Of a stretch of DNA of 64,000 nt, positions 30,984-41,324 are shown piece after piece. The DNA is taken from contig CM061241.1 in NCBI GenBank assembly GCA_030848705.1, positions 81,353,178 through 81,417,177 of the forward strand. Direction: 5' to 3'. The position numbers and the translations under genes are program-made. The stretch is from Heracleum sosnowskyi (taxonomy: Eukaryota; Streptophyta; Magnoliopsida; Apiales; Apiaceae). A model generated the notes under the pieces. That model had not been told where the DNA came from. It was given only the letters and a program-made list of their open reading frames with translations, and did no database searches. Numbering within the stretch: the first letter of the stretch is position 1; each line of letters starts with the position of its first letter.

Positions 30984-33684
30984 TGTTCTTTTTGTAATAT
31001 CTCTTCTTCTGGCTTCTTCTTCTTCATCTACTTCTTTGTTGTGACAATCAACAACAGTAGATAAGATTATCAAATCAACCTCTTGCAGAATTTCAGATTC
31101 GTCAGGATCTTGAATATTGTCAGGATTAGAATCTTCAATTTGATTTGTATTGCTGAGAGTTGATTTACTTGATTTTCTTCTCAATTCAGGTTCTTCTTCA
31201 ACAATTCCATCATCACCAAAAGTAGATCTGTCAGGAACTACTAGAGTTTGAATAGGTTCAGGAATTTCTTCAATTCTTAACCCTCTAGACCTTGTCTGTC
31301 TAGGTACTATTTGAGTTGAAGAACCTCTTTTACTTCTTCTAGCACCTCTCCTACCTCTGCTTCCTCTACCTCTAGCAGGAGCAGTATAGCTTTCCATTGT
31401 CTCTCTTTGTAGTCTCAAGAATTCTTCATGTGAGAGATCTGGATATTCTTCACTTGCTGTAGAGAGTGCTTTTCTGGCAAATAATTGTTGAACTCTTTTA
31501 TCAGTGTGATAAAGAGTAACAATTCTACCGTCTTTTGTAGAAAACTTCTGGAATAAATTTGATGCATCTTCAGGATTATCAATAATCACATCTTCATCAC
31601 CTTCAGGAATTGTAGCAAGAATGTGTCCATGATCAGGTGTCAGGATTTGATCTTCCGTCAGGATCTGAGATTGCACCAATGTTCTTACTGTCTTAACTCC
31701 AGAATCAGAAACATGAGTTGACTGCGTTGTTTGACTTTGAGAAGTTTGGATTGTCTTCATAACAACAGCATCAGAGGTTTCTCCTTGTATCGCTTTGTCA
31801 CCACCATCATCTCCAGTATCATCATCATTATTTAATACTAGATCAGGTGTACATTTTGTCTGAATAACCTTCTCCCCCTTTTTGACATCAGGATTTGACA
31901 ATAATTGCAAAATTAAGGAAAGAGAGGCTTGAATTTCAGTTACCTTAGTATCCAGAGAATCAATTCTTTGATTGATGGAGGTTTGTTCTGAAACAACAGA
32001 TTTCACTTGGGATTCCACTACCCTCAGTTGTAAAGTAGTAGGCACCTTTGTAAAATTATTAAAGATATCAGTCCTCACTTTTTCAGTTGAACCCTTGATA
32101 GAATCAATCTCACTTTTCAGGCTTTTGGATAACAGAGTAGTAGCCTTCAGATGATTCTTCAAGTCTTGATTCTCTATAGACTTCACTGCATTATAGGCAT
32201 GTTCAATCGCAGAAGAAAAACTGATAGATTCATCAGAATTGTGCCATGAATTGTTCCATTCATTCTGTCTAAATGCCTCTGCAGGATCAAAGGAAGGAGT
32301 AGAAAAATCTTGTCTCTGATCTTTCCCAGTGGAAGCATTGCTAGCCATATATGTACTTGATGAACCAAAATTAGTTCCAAGACTAATTTTGAGTGCTGTA
32401 GCAAGCTGTTCCTTCTCTTTTCGATTCTCATTATCATCATCACTATCATCATCAGAATTATCATCATCAGAACCATGAGATATATCAAGATCAGGAATTG
32501 CAATACCTTTCATTTTATCCTGTGATTCTGAGATAGGATGATCCATTGGTCTTGAACGAAGTGGCTGTATCAAAATAGGCTCAGTATCAGGAGCACCACT
32601 AACGTCAGGATGAACATCGTCAGGATTTGATATGCTTGCATCAGTATTTGCTACCAATGGTTCTTGTGGAGCTTGAGGTTCAGAAGCTGCTTCAACACTT
32701 TGAGCTAAAGGTTCTTGTGTGCTTCCCTCATTGACAATGTTCTCGACCACTTTGAGAAGATGGTTCTTGTGTAGCTGGAATGTTGATGTCTTCATTCTCC
32801 CTTTGAGAAAATGGTTCTTGTGTGACCATTCCACTAGCTAAGCCTTCACCCAAACTTTGATTGAGTGGTTCTTGTGTGGCAGGATCAACAGTAGCTGCTG
32901 AATTACTCTGAAATTCAGGTTCTTGTGGGCTTGATCCTTTCAGCTTCTTCTGTCTCTGATAGACTAACTCTTCTGCATTCCTCTTTTTCTTTGATGTAGG
33001 TGTAAGACCAACCAAGGAAGCAGTTGTAGAAACCTTCTCCCAAGAATGTCCTCGAATCTGAGATGGAGAGGCTGGAGAGTCTGATATAGAGACAACTTTT
33101 GTTGTTGCATCAGGAATACTAACATCAGGATTTGATGTCTGAATATCAGTATCCTTCATTTGCACTGTCAAAGGAATATGATACCTGCTCTTTGATAATT
33201 TCCTTGTCTTTTGTGGTTTTGATAAAAGTACCACAGCTTTAGTAGCAGTATCAGCAACTTCCTTGTTCACATTCATCACAGAGGATATAGGTAAGTCATC
33301 CTCTGAATCACTTTCATCAATCAACCTTAACTTCCTTTTTACAGGAACATTCTTAACAACCTTATCAGCTTTCTTGACCAGGACCCCTTGTACACCCCCT
33401 TGTATCTTCTTTTTAGTGAGTGGTGTAGAGGAAAAATCCTTTGAACCTGATTGCCTTCCAGACACATCAGTTCTAGCTGATTTCTTTGATTGTACAACTA
33501 AAGTCTTTTGAGAGACAGTAGAGGTGGTTGTTAACTGTTTAGACTGTTTAGGTTGCATGCTTGTGTCAGGAACAAGGTGGGTTGGACCTTGCCCCATAGC
33601 ATTAGAAAGTAGTCCATAACGAGTAGGCATTTTCTGATGTAAGAAAAACCTAACCTCATCAGGAATAAAAGCATTTCCGCACAA
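30984..33684 (-). pseudogene. Element A: N-terminal half of the extra ORF
   Basis: Two overlapping minus-strand frames (33684-32728 and 32834-30984) joined by one frameshift near 32745. Visible features: repeated TQEPxxQS phrases around the frameshift; a run of Asp and Asn near 32415-32480; a basic Arg-Gly stretch (RGRGSRGRRGARRSKRG, near 31330-31380) like RNA-binding RGG segments; and predicted helices between. No start ATG in good context is seen, and the frame runs upstream into T-rich sequence. Compared with the aORF of B, the N-terminal domain seems to be missing. Sometimes such ORFs are called env-like, but I see no signal peptide or membrane segment. Function unknown. Confidence 0.7.
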
Positions 33685-33919
33685 AATATTTTGCCATATC
33701 AGGATTAAAAAAAAATATTCAATAAGATTAAAATAAAATTTTATTTAAGAAAACAAAATTTATTTTAACAATCCTGAATAGCGTTTTGGTTTAAGAAAAA
33801 TAACCAAATTAATGGTCATAGAATTAAAACACGCTTACCAGCAAACGAGGCAAAAATATTTATGGAAAACCGAACCGTCTCATCGAGATTGTAGAAATGA
33901 CCTGCACCCTTAATACACA

Positions 33920-33932
33920 TTCTCTATAAAAG
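33920..33932 (+). promoter_or_regulatory. TATA box of the antisense small ORF
   Basis: CTCTATAAAAGAG, about 100 nt upstream of the ATG at 34025, on the strand opposite to the coding strand of element A. A CT- and A-rich leader follows, as in plant promoters. Confidence 0.55.
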
Positions 33933-34024
33933 AGAACTGTTAAGCATAATCATCATATATCTATTAAACACAAACCCTCTCCAGAGAAAAACTTACGAAA
34001 ACCTTTCACCTTCTTTGTTTTTCA

Positions 34025-34444
34025 ATGGCTGCCAACAATCAAAACAACATACCTGATGAAGAACTTGATAGAATTTGGCAACAAATGGATGAGGCTCTAG
34101 CAGAGATTGCAGAGCAAGAGGGACCTCAGCCTATTCCTGATCCACAGGAGCATCATGCTTTTGTGAATGCAATGGCTGATGTGCTTCTTCATAACTTCCA
34201 TCAGGCAAATCCTGATTGGAATCCTCTTGAAAATCTCATCGTTGTCAATGAAGAGGATGAAGACGATTGGGATGATGAAGAGGATGAGGATGAAGATGAT
34301 GAAGAGCTCGTCCGAGAGCTTGAGAAACGTAAGAAGAGAATCCGTGATGCTTGTATGTCATGCAAGTTGGAGGCACGGAGGCGTCCCGGTGGTCACGGTG
34401 ACGATCCGCCTTCAAGTAAATCAGCTCCTCTTCTTGTCTCTTAA
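34025..34444 (+). CDS. Small acidic ORF, antisense to element A, 139 aa
   Basis: Start in a plant-like TCAATGGCTGCC context. It lies between RNase H and the extra ORF of A but on the opposite strand. Residues about 10-33 form a charged helix (EELDRIWQQMDEALAEIAEQ). A very acidic stretch near 78-100 (Asp/Glu run) is followed by basic helix ELEKRKKRIRD, a CxxC pair (CMSCK) and a Gly/Pro/Ser tail. It is not a shadow of a coding frame, because the minus strand here has no copia domain. I do not recognise the family. Element B has a small acidic ORF at the matching place but in sense orientation. Confidence 0.55.
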   Translation: MAANNQNNIPDEELDRIWQQMDEALAEIAEQEGPQPIPDPQEHHAFVNAMADVLLHNFHQANPDWNPLENLIVVNEEDEDDWDDEEDEDEDDEELVRELEKRKKRIRDACMSCKLEARRRPGGHGDDPPSSKSAPLLVS

Positions 34445-34999
34445 GGATGGAACAAGAGACCTTCCAGTTCTGAAGGACTGTGAAGCTGCTCAGGAGCATT
34501 CATGCTAATTTGCAGGGCACGTGTTCATGCTTATCTGTAAAGCACGAGTTCCTGAGTAGAAAATAGACTAGGAAAACAAATATGTAATTTCCATATTTCA
34601 TGTGTAATGTATCTTCAAGTATTAATGAAATTTGTCTATTTTCTCAATTGTTTGCTTCCTGTACTTGCCTGCAAAATTTGTTAGTAACACTCAAAGTGAT
34701 ATAGAGATGATAAATAATAAACTCTGTTAATAATGAAATTGAAATTGATAATTAAGACTGAAAACTTAATCAAAGACTAAGTAATAATCTAATTGTCCAG
34801 AGTTTACCAGGAGTGTTGATGACAAATTAGCATAGAACCTCTGGTTTTCATACCAGCTTCAATCATCTGAGCATCAGGATTTGACCAGTTGACTTCCTGT
34901 CAGGATTGAGTCCTATCAGGATTTGATCAAAGATACATACCTTTCTGAATAACCATCAGGATTTGACAGTTATCAGGATTTCCTCTCTGTAGCTTTCCC
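34445..34999. other. Element A: non-coding spacer between antisense ORF and RNase H
   Basis: No ORF. It holds the likely 3' end of the antisense unit (AATGAA near 34625) and five copies of an ATCAGGATT word between 34870 and 34982. Confidence 0.5.
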
Positions 35000-36436
35000 T
35001 CAGAAATTCTCAAAATTCATCATTCCAAGTTCATTCACCAACTTATTGAAAGTAGCTTCAGGTAGTGGCTTGGTGAATATATCAGCTAGTTGTTGATCAG
35101 TAGGAACAAAGTGAAGTTCAATTGTTCCTTCCAGAACCTGTTCTCTTATAAAGTGATATCTGATACTTATGTGTTTAGTAAGAGAATGCTGAACTGGATT
35201 TCCTGTCATTGCAATAGCACTTTGGTTATCACAAAAAATAGGGATTTTTGAGTATGACAGGCCATAATCTAACAACTGATTTCTCATCCACATTATCTGA
35301 GCACAACAACTTCCTGCAGCAATGTACTCAGCTTCTGTAGTTGAAGTGGAAATAGATTTCTGCTTTTTACTGAACCATGAAACTAGTCTTCCACCCAAAA
35401 ACTGACAACTTCCTGAAGTACTTTTCCTGTCTATTTTGCATCCTGCAAAATCAGCATCTGAATAACCACACAACCCAAAATCTGATTCCCTTGCATACCA
35501 AAGGCCAAGTGAAGGAGTGCCTTTGAGATATCTGAAAATTCTTTTGACTGCAATCAGATGTGGTTCTCTAGGTTTTGCTTGAAATCTTGCACATAGACAG
35601 GTTGCAAACATGATATCTGGTCTACTGGCAGTGAGATACAATAAAGAGCCAATCATTCCTCTGTAGTGAGTTACATCTACCTCTTCACCTTGATCAGGAT
35701 CAAGTTTGGTAGCTGTAGCTATGGGAGTTGAAGCAGGAGTACTGTCTTGCATGTTAAACCTTGTCAGTAAATTCCTTGTGTATTTAGACTGATTAATAAA
35801 AATCCCTTCATCAGTCTGTTTAACTTGAAGACCCAGAAAGTAACTCATTTCTCCCATCATGCTCATTTGATATCTTGACTGCATAAGCTTGGAAAACTTT
35901 TCACACAGCTTATTGTTTGTTGACCCAAAAATGATATCATCAACATAAATCTGAACTAACAGCAACTCCTTACCATGATTCAAATAAAATAGAGTTTTAT
36001 CAATTGCACCTCTTTTGAATCCACTTTCCAGTAAGAATTGAGCTAAGGTTTCATACCATGCTCTTGGAGCTTGCTTTAGTCCATAAAGTGCCTTATCCAG
36101 TCTGTAGACATGATCTGGATATTTAGGATCAATGAAACCAGGAGGTTGTTCAACATAAACTTCTTCCTCCAGTTCACCATTTAAGAAAGCACTTTTAACA
36201 TCCATCTGGAAAACCTTGAATTTCTTATGTGCTGCATAAGCAAGAAATATCCTGATGGCTTCTAGTCTTGCAACAGGAGCAAAAGTTTCATCATAGTCAA
36301 TTCCCTCCTGTTGGGAATACCCCTTTGCAACTAGTCTAGCTTTATTTCTGATAATGACTCCATCAGAATCAGTCTTGTTCTTGAAAATCCACTTTGTACC
36401 AACAATTGATCTATTCTTTGGTCTTGGTACCAGTTT
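35000..36436 (-). pseudogene. pol: Element A: reverse transcriptase and RNase H
   Basis: One open frame of about 478 codons between TAG 36437-36439 and the stop at 35000. RT motifs: MDVKSAFLNG near 36200, QAPRAWYE near 36065, and catalytic YVDDIIFGS near 35935. RNase H: YSDADFAGC near 35470, STTEAEYIAAGSCC near 35320 and KHISIRYHFI near 35165. These make and trim the cDNA. The domain pair looks complete. The stop before it replaces a conserved Trp (the N-x-V-W-KLVPRP phrase in B and C), so it is a mutation that separates RT from integrase. Confidence 0.9.
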
Positions 36437-37768
36437 CTAGACTTCATTCCTTTCAAATTCATTCAGTTCTTCTTGCATTGCAGTAACCCAATCAGCATCT
36501 TTAAGTGCATCTTCAACTTTCTTAGGTTCCTCCTTGGATATAAAGTTATTATATAAACATTCATTCTGAGTTGCACTTCTTGTTTGAACACCTGCATCAG
36601 GATCTCCAATTATCAAATCAGGAGTATGATCTTTTGTCCATTTCCTTGCTGGTGTCAAATTGTTTCTTGAAGTAGATGCTCCCCCTGGATTGGTGTTATC
36701 TTGATTGAAAGAATTTGATTGATTTGAAGCTCTCCCTGAATTATTGCTATGCCCTCCTGATGTGTTATCAGGATCTTCACTTGAATCAGTATCTGAAGAA
36801 TTCTGTCCTGATGATTGAGTTGACTCTGAACTTGTAGTTGAATGCCGTTGCTCCCCCTCAACATTAGCACTACTAGTTGTATTACTGTTGTTTGCATCAT
36901 CAGTATTAGCACCATCAGTACCTGGTGAGTCATCAGGATTTGGTGACCCATCAGTATCTGATGAATTGACAGGATCTGATTCAATTTCTTCAGGTTCCTT
37001 GGAAGCTTCATTTTCAAATAACAATCTATCATGCGAGTCTTCAATGATTCCAGTTATCTTCTTATCATCAAAAGATACATGTATTGACTCCATGACAGTT
37101 CTTGTTCTCAAATTAAAAACTCTGAAGGCTCTTGATGTAGGATAACCTATGAATATTCCTTCATCAGCCTTTGTTTCAAATTTCCCTAGCTGTTCAGGAT
37201 GAGTTCTGAGAACAAAACATTTACAGCCAAACACATGCAAATGCTTCAGACTTGGTTTCTTCTCCTTGAGTGACTGATAAGGAGTGACACCATGCCTGTT
37301 TATCAATGTGAGATTTTGTGTATAGCATGTTGTGTTGACTGCTTCTGCCCAGAAATATGTAGGTAATTTAGCTTCTTCCAACATAGTTCTGCCAGCTTCA
37401 ATAAGAGTTCTATTCTTCCTTTCTACTACTCCATTTTGCTGAGGTGTGCCAGGAGCAGAGAATTGTTGAATGATTCCTTTGTATTTGCTGAACTCTTCCA
37501 TCTTTGAATTCTTAAATTCAGTACCATTATCACTTCTCAGAATCTTGACTTTGTACTTTGTGGTTGTCTCAATCATCCTCACATGATCCAACAGAACTTC
37601 GGGAGTTTCATCTTTTCTATGCAGAAAATACACCCAGGTGAATCTAGAATATTCATCAACAATTACAAGAGTGTACCTTTTCTTACTGATGGACATGATG
37701 TTGACTGGACCAAACAGATCAAGATGTAGCATGTGATATGGTTCTTCAATAGAGGATTCTGATTTACT
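36437..37768 (-). pseudogene. pol: Element A: integrase
   Basis: Open from just after TAG 37769-37771 to TAG 36437-36439. DDE core residues: Asp in HLDLFGP (near 37725), Asp in RSDNGTEF (near 37530), Glu in QNGVVERKN (near 37430). The long tail (36650-36960) is Ser/Asn/Asp rich with repeated NPDD/TDG phrases and ends with the usual WTKDHTPDLIIGDP linker to RT. The core is intact but is fused to neither neighbour because of the two stops. Confidence 0.9.
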
Positions 37769-38338
37769 CTAGAATGATGTCCTTCTTTGTTTTGCTTTTT
37801 GGCATGCATCACAGAGTCCATCAGGTGTATATAAGACATTAGGTAATCCTCTTACTAACTCTTTCTTAACCAACTCATTGATGTTGCTGAAGTTGAGATG
37901 AGAAAGCTTCTTGTGCCAATTCCAACTTTCATCTACTGAAGCTTTACTGATGAAACATGTAGGGGAGCCATCAGTATCTGAGAGAATGTTGGCTTCATAT
38001 ATGTTACCATGCATGTAGCCAGTTAGTGCTATCTTCCCTGTTGCTTTACTGACTACTTCACAATGTGTGGAATAGAAATTGACATGATAACCTCTGTCAG
38101 TGATTTGACTAATACTCAACAAGTTGTGTTTTAGTCCCTTCACTAGAGCTACTTTTTCAATGATGACATTTCCAATGATTATATTGCCATATCCCAAGGT
38201 TTGTCCAATGTTGCCATCTCCATAAGACACAGTTGGGCCAGCTTTTTCCTCATATTCTGATAACAGGGCTTTGTTTCCAGTCATGTGCACAGAACATCCA
38301 CTATCCATGACTAACACATTTTTCTTTTTACCCTGCAT
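37769..38338 (-). pseudogene. pol: Element A: protease and GAG-pre-integrase
   Basis: 189 residues, in frame with gag upstream (TAG 38354-38356 then five sense codons then ATG 38338) and with integrase downstream. Active-site phrase MDSGCSVHMTG is at residues 11-21. The zinc segment has two His (WHKKLSHL) and two Cys (CDACQK) near residues 141-180. Identical to 835-1404. Confidence 0.88.
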
Positions 38339-38353
38339 CAGAATAGTAAAACA

Positions 38354-40666
38354 CTAGTCAGAATGTTTAGGAACCCACACTTGTTGGATTCCTTGTTCAT
38401 GCATTTTATTAAATTTAACAGCAGAAGACTTTTTGACTTTAGCAGTCCTGACAGGATTTACTCCATCAGGATTTGCTTTGTCAGTATCAGTATTAACAAA
38501 AGCATGCTTCACTATGACATTTTCAGTTCTATCAGACTTTGTACTACTTTCAAACTTAGGCAGTGGATCGTAAAAGTTATAGTACAAATCATGATACTCT
38601 TTACATGTATAAATAGAATGCCATAGACTACCACAATGAAAACAGGACTTCTGCGGTTTATAGAGTACTGATCTATTCCTAACATCAGACTTAGGAATTT
38701 CAGCAATTTTCTTCTTACTCTTTTTACAATCAATAGCAAGATGATTAGAGTTACCACAGTTAAAACAACACTTTCTAGGTGCATTTGGGATATATTTATA
38801 ACCATTCTCTTTATTGATCCCAACTTTACCATTCCTGTTTCTCTTAACAGTAGCTTCCTTTTTCTTATCTGTAACCTCACAGATTTTATCTTTAAGCTGT
38901 TTCTGAGACAATAGACCTACATTCTTAGTGACTTTGTTCATGACAGGTTTAGACTTTATAATTTTAATTCCTTGAGTAGAAGAAGATCCCTTTTCAAAAG
39001 TAGAATTGGAATCCTTACCAAAAACAAAATTAACAGGAGTAATCTTAGATTTGGTTGAGTCTATAACATGTCTATAGGTCTTTGGACTGACTGTCTCATC
39101 AATGACAATTTTCTCTGCTAATTTCTTATCTTCATCTGACTTATATCCTAGACACTCTTTCCAATTCTTAGAGGTATTAATCTCATGAAATTTCCTACCA
39201 GAGTCTGTCCAGGTTCTGATTTTCTCATTAGCAAATTCAAGTTCTTTTTCAAGGGAAGTACATTTAGATGTCATCTCTAAGTGCATGTGTTTAGCATTAT
39301 CACATTCTTTTTGTACTTCTTGCATACGAGAAAATTCAGCTTCTAATATCTCATTCCTCTTTCTAAGGTCAGACATCTCAGATAAGATTCTAGTATTCTC
39401 AGCAGTTTGACTTCTAAAGCTAATATGTAATGACTTTAGAAAACGTCTTAACTCAGAAGCATTATCAGTATCAAAATCAAAGATAGTATTTAGTACCTTA
39501 TCATCAGGAGCAGCAGTTACATCAGCATTGGCCATTAACGCATAGTTGACTACCTCAGTATCAGATTCTGAGGAAGAGTCTATCCAATCCTTGCTTGATG
39601 TGATGAGTGCCTTTGTCTTGTTGCATTCAGAAGCAAAGTGACCCATACCATTACACTTGTAGCATCTAACCTTTGACTTGTCAAATTTGCTACCCTTGCT
39701 GTCCTTCTTGATATACTTGTCTTTGTCTGCTTTGAAGGTCTTTTTCTGAAAGTTGCCTTGTCTTCTATTCTTCCTGAACTTCATCCTTCTGAAGTTTCTG
39801 ACAATCATAGCAACCATCTCTTCCATGTCTGAATCAGAAGATTCATCACCAGTATTGGCATCAGGATTGCCATCAGTATCTGATGAAGAGTCGTCAGGAT
39901 CTGACTCAGCTACTCTTGCTTTCCTTCTAGAGACCTCCATAGCTTTCCCTTTTGATTTTGCTTCTACATTCAAAGCAATTGACTTTGCCTTGCTGCTTTT
40001 CTTGTTCTTTCTCTGTTGAACTTCAAGATCATGAGTTCTTAGCATCCCATAGATCTCATCAAGAGACACAATGTTCAGATCATACTGGTGTCTAATGATT
40101 GAGGTCTGAGTATCCCATTCTTCAGGTAAAGCTCTAAGAAATTTGGTGTTTGAATCTTCAGTTTCATATACTTTGTCAACTAAGGATAAGCTGTTCAATA
40201 GTGTCAGAAATCTATCATATAGATCAGTCAGGCTCTCTTCAGGTCTTGCATCGAATTGCTCATATTCTTGAATCAATAGAGCCCTTCTGTTTTTCTTAAC
40301 AGATGCAGATCCCTGGCACTGAGTTTCCAAAGTATCCCAGATTTCTTTTGAAGACTTGCATGCAATCACTCTGTTTGACATAACAGCATCAATGCTATTA
40401 TGCAAGATATTCTTTATCTTTGGTTCCCTGAGTACATGAGCTTTTTCTTCTGGAGTCCATTCAGCTTTAGCTTTGACCACATAATGTTCTGGTACTGTAT
40501 CTGTTCGTTCTACGAACTTTGTTGGTATATATGGTCCATCACGAATCCTGTCCAAGTAGTCGGGATCCATAGCCTCCAGGTACATCAGCATCTTTACCCT
40601 CCATGTAGGATATTCTGATATCTTTAAGATGGGAATCTTCATGCTTTCATACTTGGTTGTCGACAT
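38354..40666 (-). CDS. gag: Element A: long Gag with three zinc knuckles
   Basis: About 770 residues from ATG 40666. UBN2-type capsid domain (KIPILKISEYPTWRVKM start), acidic Ser/Asp region, CCHC 1 near residue 334, coiled coil near 410-490, CCHC 2 near 632 and CCHC 3 near 673. Ends VWVPKHSD and a TAG that leaves the protease in the same frame. The protein should pack the RNA and form the particle. It has no internal stop, unlike pol of the same element. Confidence 0.9.
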   Translation of the reverse strand: MSTTKYESMKIPILKISEYPTWRVKMLMYLEAMDPDYLDRIRDGPYIPTKFVERTDTVPEHYVVKAKAEWTPEEKAHVLREPKIKNILHNSIDAVMSNRVIACKSSKEIWDTLETQCQGSASVKKNRRALLIQEYEQFDARPEESLTDLYDRFLTLLNSLSLVDKVYETEDSNTKFLRALPEEWDTQTSIIRHQYDLNIVSLDEIYGMLRTHDLEVQQRKNKKSSKAKSIALNVEAKSKGKAMEVSRRKARVAESDPDDSSSDTDGNPDANTGDESSDSDMEEMVAMIVRNFRRMKFRKNRRQGNFQKKTFKADKDKYIKKDSKGSKFDKSKVRCYKCNGMGHFASECNKTKALITSSKDWIDSSSESDTEVVNYALMANADVTAAPDDKVLNTIFDFDTDNASELRRFLKSLHISFRSQTAENTRILSEMSDLRKRNEILEAEFSRMQEVQKECDNAKHMHLEMTSKCTSLEKELEFANEKIRTWTDSGRKFHEINTSKNWKECLGYKSDEDKKLAEKIVIDETVSPKTYRHVIDSTKSKITPVNFVFGKDSNSTFEKGSSSTQGIKIIKSKPVMNKVTKNVGLLSQKQLKDKICEVTDKKKEATVKRNRNGKVGINKENGYKYIPNAPRKCCFNCGNSNHLAIDCKKSKKKIAEIPKSDVRNRSVLYKPQKSCFHCGSLWHSIYTCKEYHDLYYNFYDPLPKFESSTKSDRTENVIVKHAFVNTDTDKANPDGVNPVRTAKVKKSSAVKFNKMHEQGIQQVWVPKHSD

Positions 40667-40701
40667 CTTAGATCGTCTCTGATTTAAAAATAAATCAGTT
40701 T

Positions 40702-40713
40702 GCTCTGATACCA
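40702..40713 (-). promoter_or_regulatory. Element A: primer binding site
   Basis: TGGTATCAGAGC on the minus strand, two bases from the 5' LTR, matching initiator tRNA-Met. Confidence 0.92.
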
Positions 40714-40715
40714 AT

Positions 40716-41324
40716 TGTTGCCCAGTAAATAACAATTGTAGAAGGGGGTTGAATACAATTGTATAAGATTCTCGACTTTATATAACACAAATATGAAAGA
40801 TCAATAACAATAACAATAACAACTTTATTAACTTTGATATAAAACTGTTACAAACTCTCTTAAGAAATTCTGATGTTCTTAAGAGCTGCTAGCTTACAAA
40901 AACTCTCTCAAGAAATTCTGTTCTTAAGAGCTTCTCTCCGATTATGTTCTCTCTCGAATGAATACATAAATCGAAACCAAAACTGTGTTTATATAGTGCA
41001 CACAGCTTCTCTATCAATAACAAGATAAGTCCTAATCATAACAAAGATAGAAACATATCTTTAATCGATAGCTGCATTCTACAAACCAGGAACAAATAGA
41101 ATAAACTTCCATGTTTATCTAGACTCCAAATATAACTCGAAGTAGGAATCCTGATCAGCTTCAAGTCCTGATGATCAAACCTGATCATAGTCTGAGTAGG
41201 AATCCTGATGATCAATAAGATACTGACGCTTGATCAAATACTGATGACCATGCAATACTGATGACGTCAGCAATCCTGATCAGTTGAGTCTAGCTTCTAA
41301 CGATCATTGAATTCTGATCTAACA
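40716..41324 (-). repeat. Element A: 5' LTR
   Basis: 609 bp, followed by TGAAT (41325-41329). The hairpin is at 40732-40762, 16 nt from the LTR end that abuts the primer site. The upstream end contains many GATCA/CTGATGA words (41145-41290). Confidence 0.95.

Larger units (their letters stand above)
18623..41324 (-). mobile_element. Element A: SIRE/Maximus-like copia retrotransposon with a nested gypsy element
   Basis: Complete insertion, 22.7 kb including about 10.7 kb of nested gypsy, hence about 12 kb itself. Order on the minus strand: 5' LTR, primer site, long gag, protease, integrase, RT-RNase H, an antisense small ORF, an extra ORF, polypurine tract, 3' LTR. The LTRs differ at 2 of 609 sites (18729/40822 and 19206/41299). 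Pol has three in-frame TAG codons and could not act alone unless they are read through. Integrase before RT marks copia; long Gag and an extra 3' ORF suggest SIRE/Maximus. Confidence 0.93.

Noticed and set aside
38354..38356. Proven stop-codon readthrough site between gag and pol of A
   Set aside because: Same-frame TAG is present, but its 3' context (TGTTTT) is not the CARYYA type and other TAGs in pol are clear mutations, so it cannot be claimed from this sequence.
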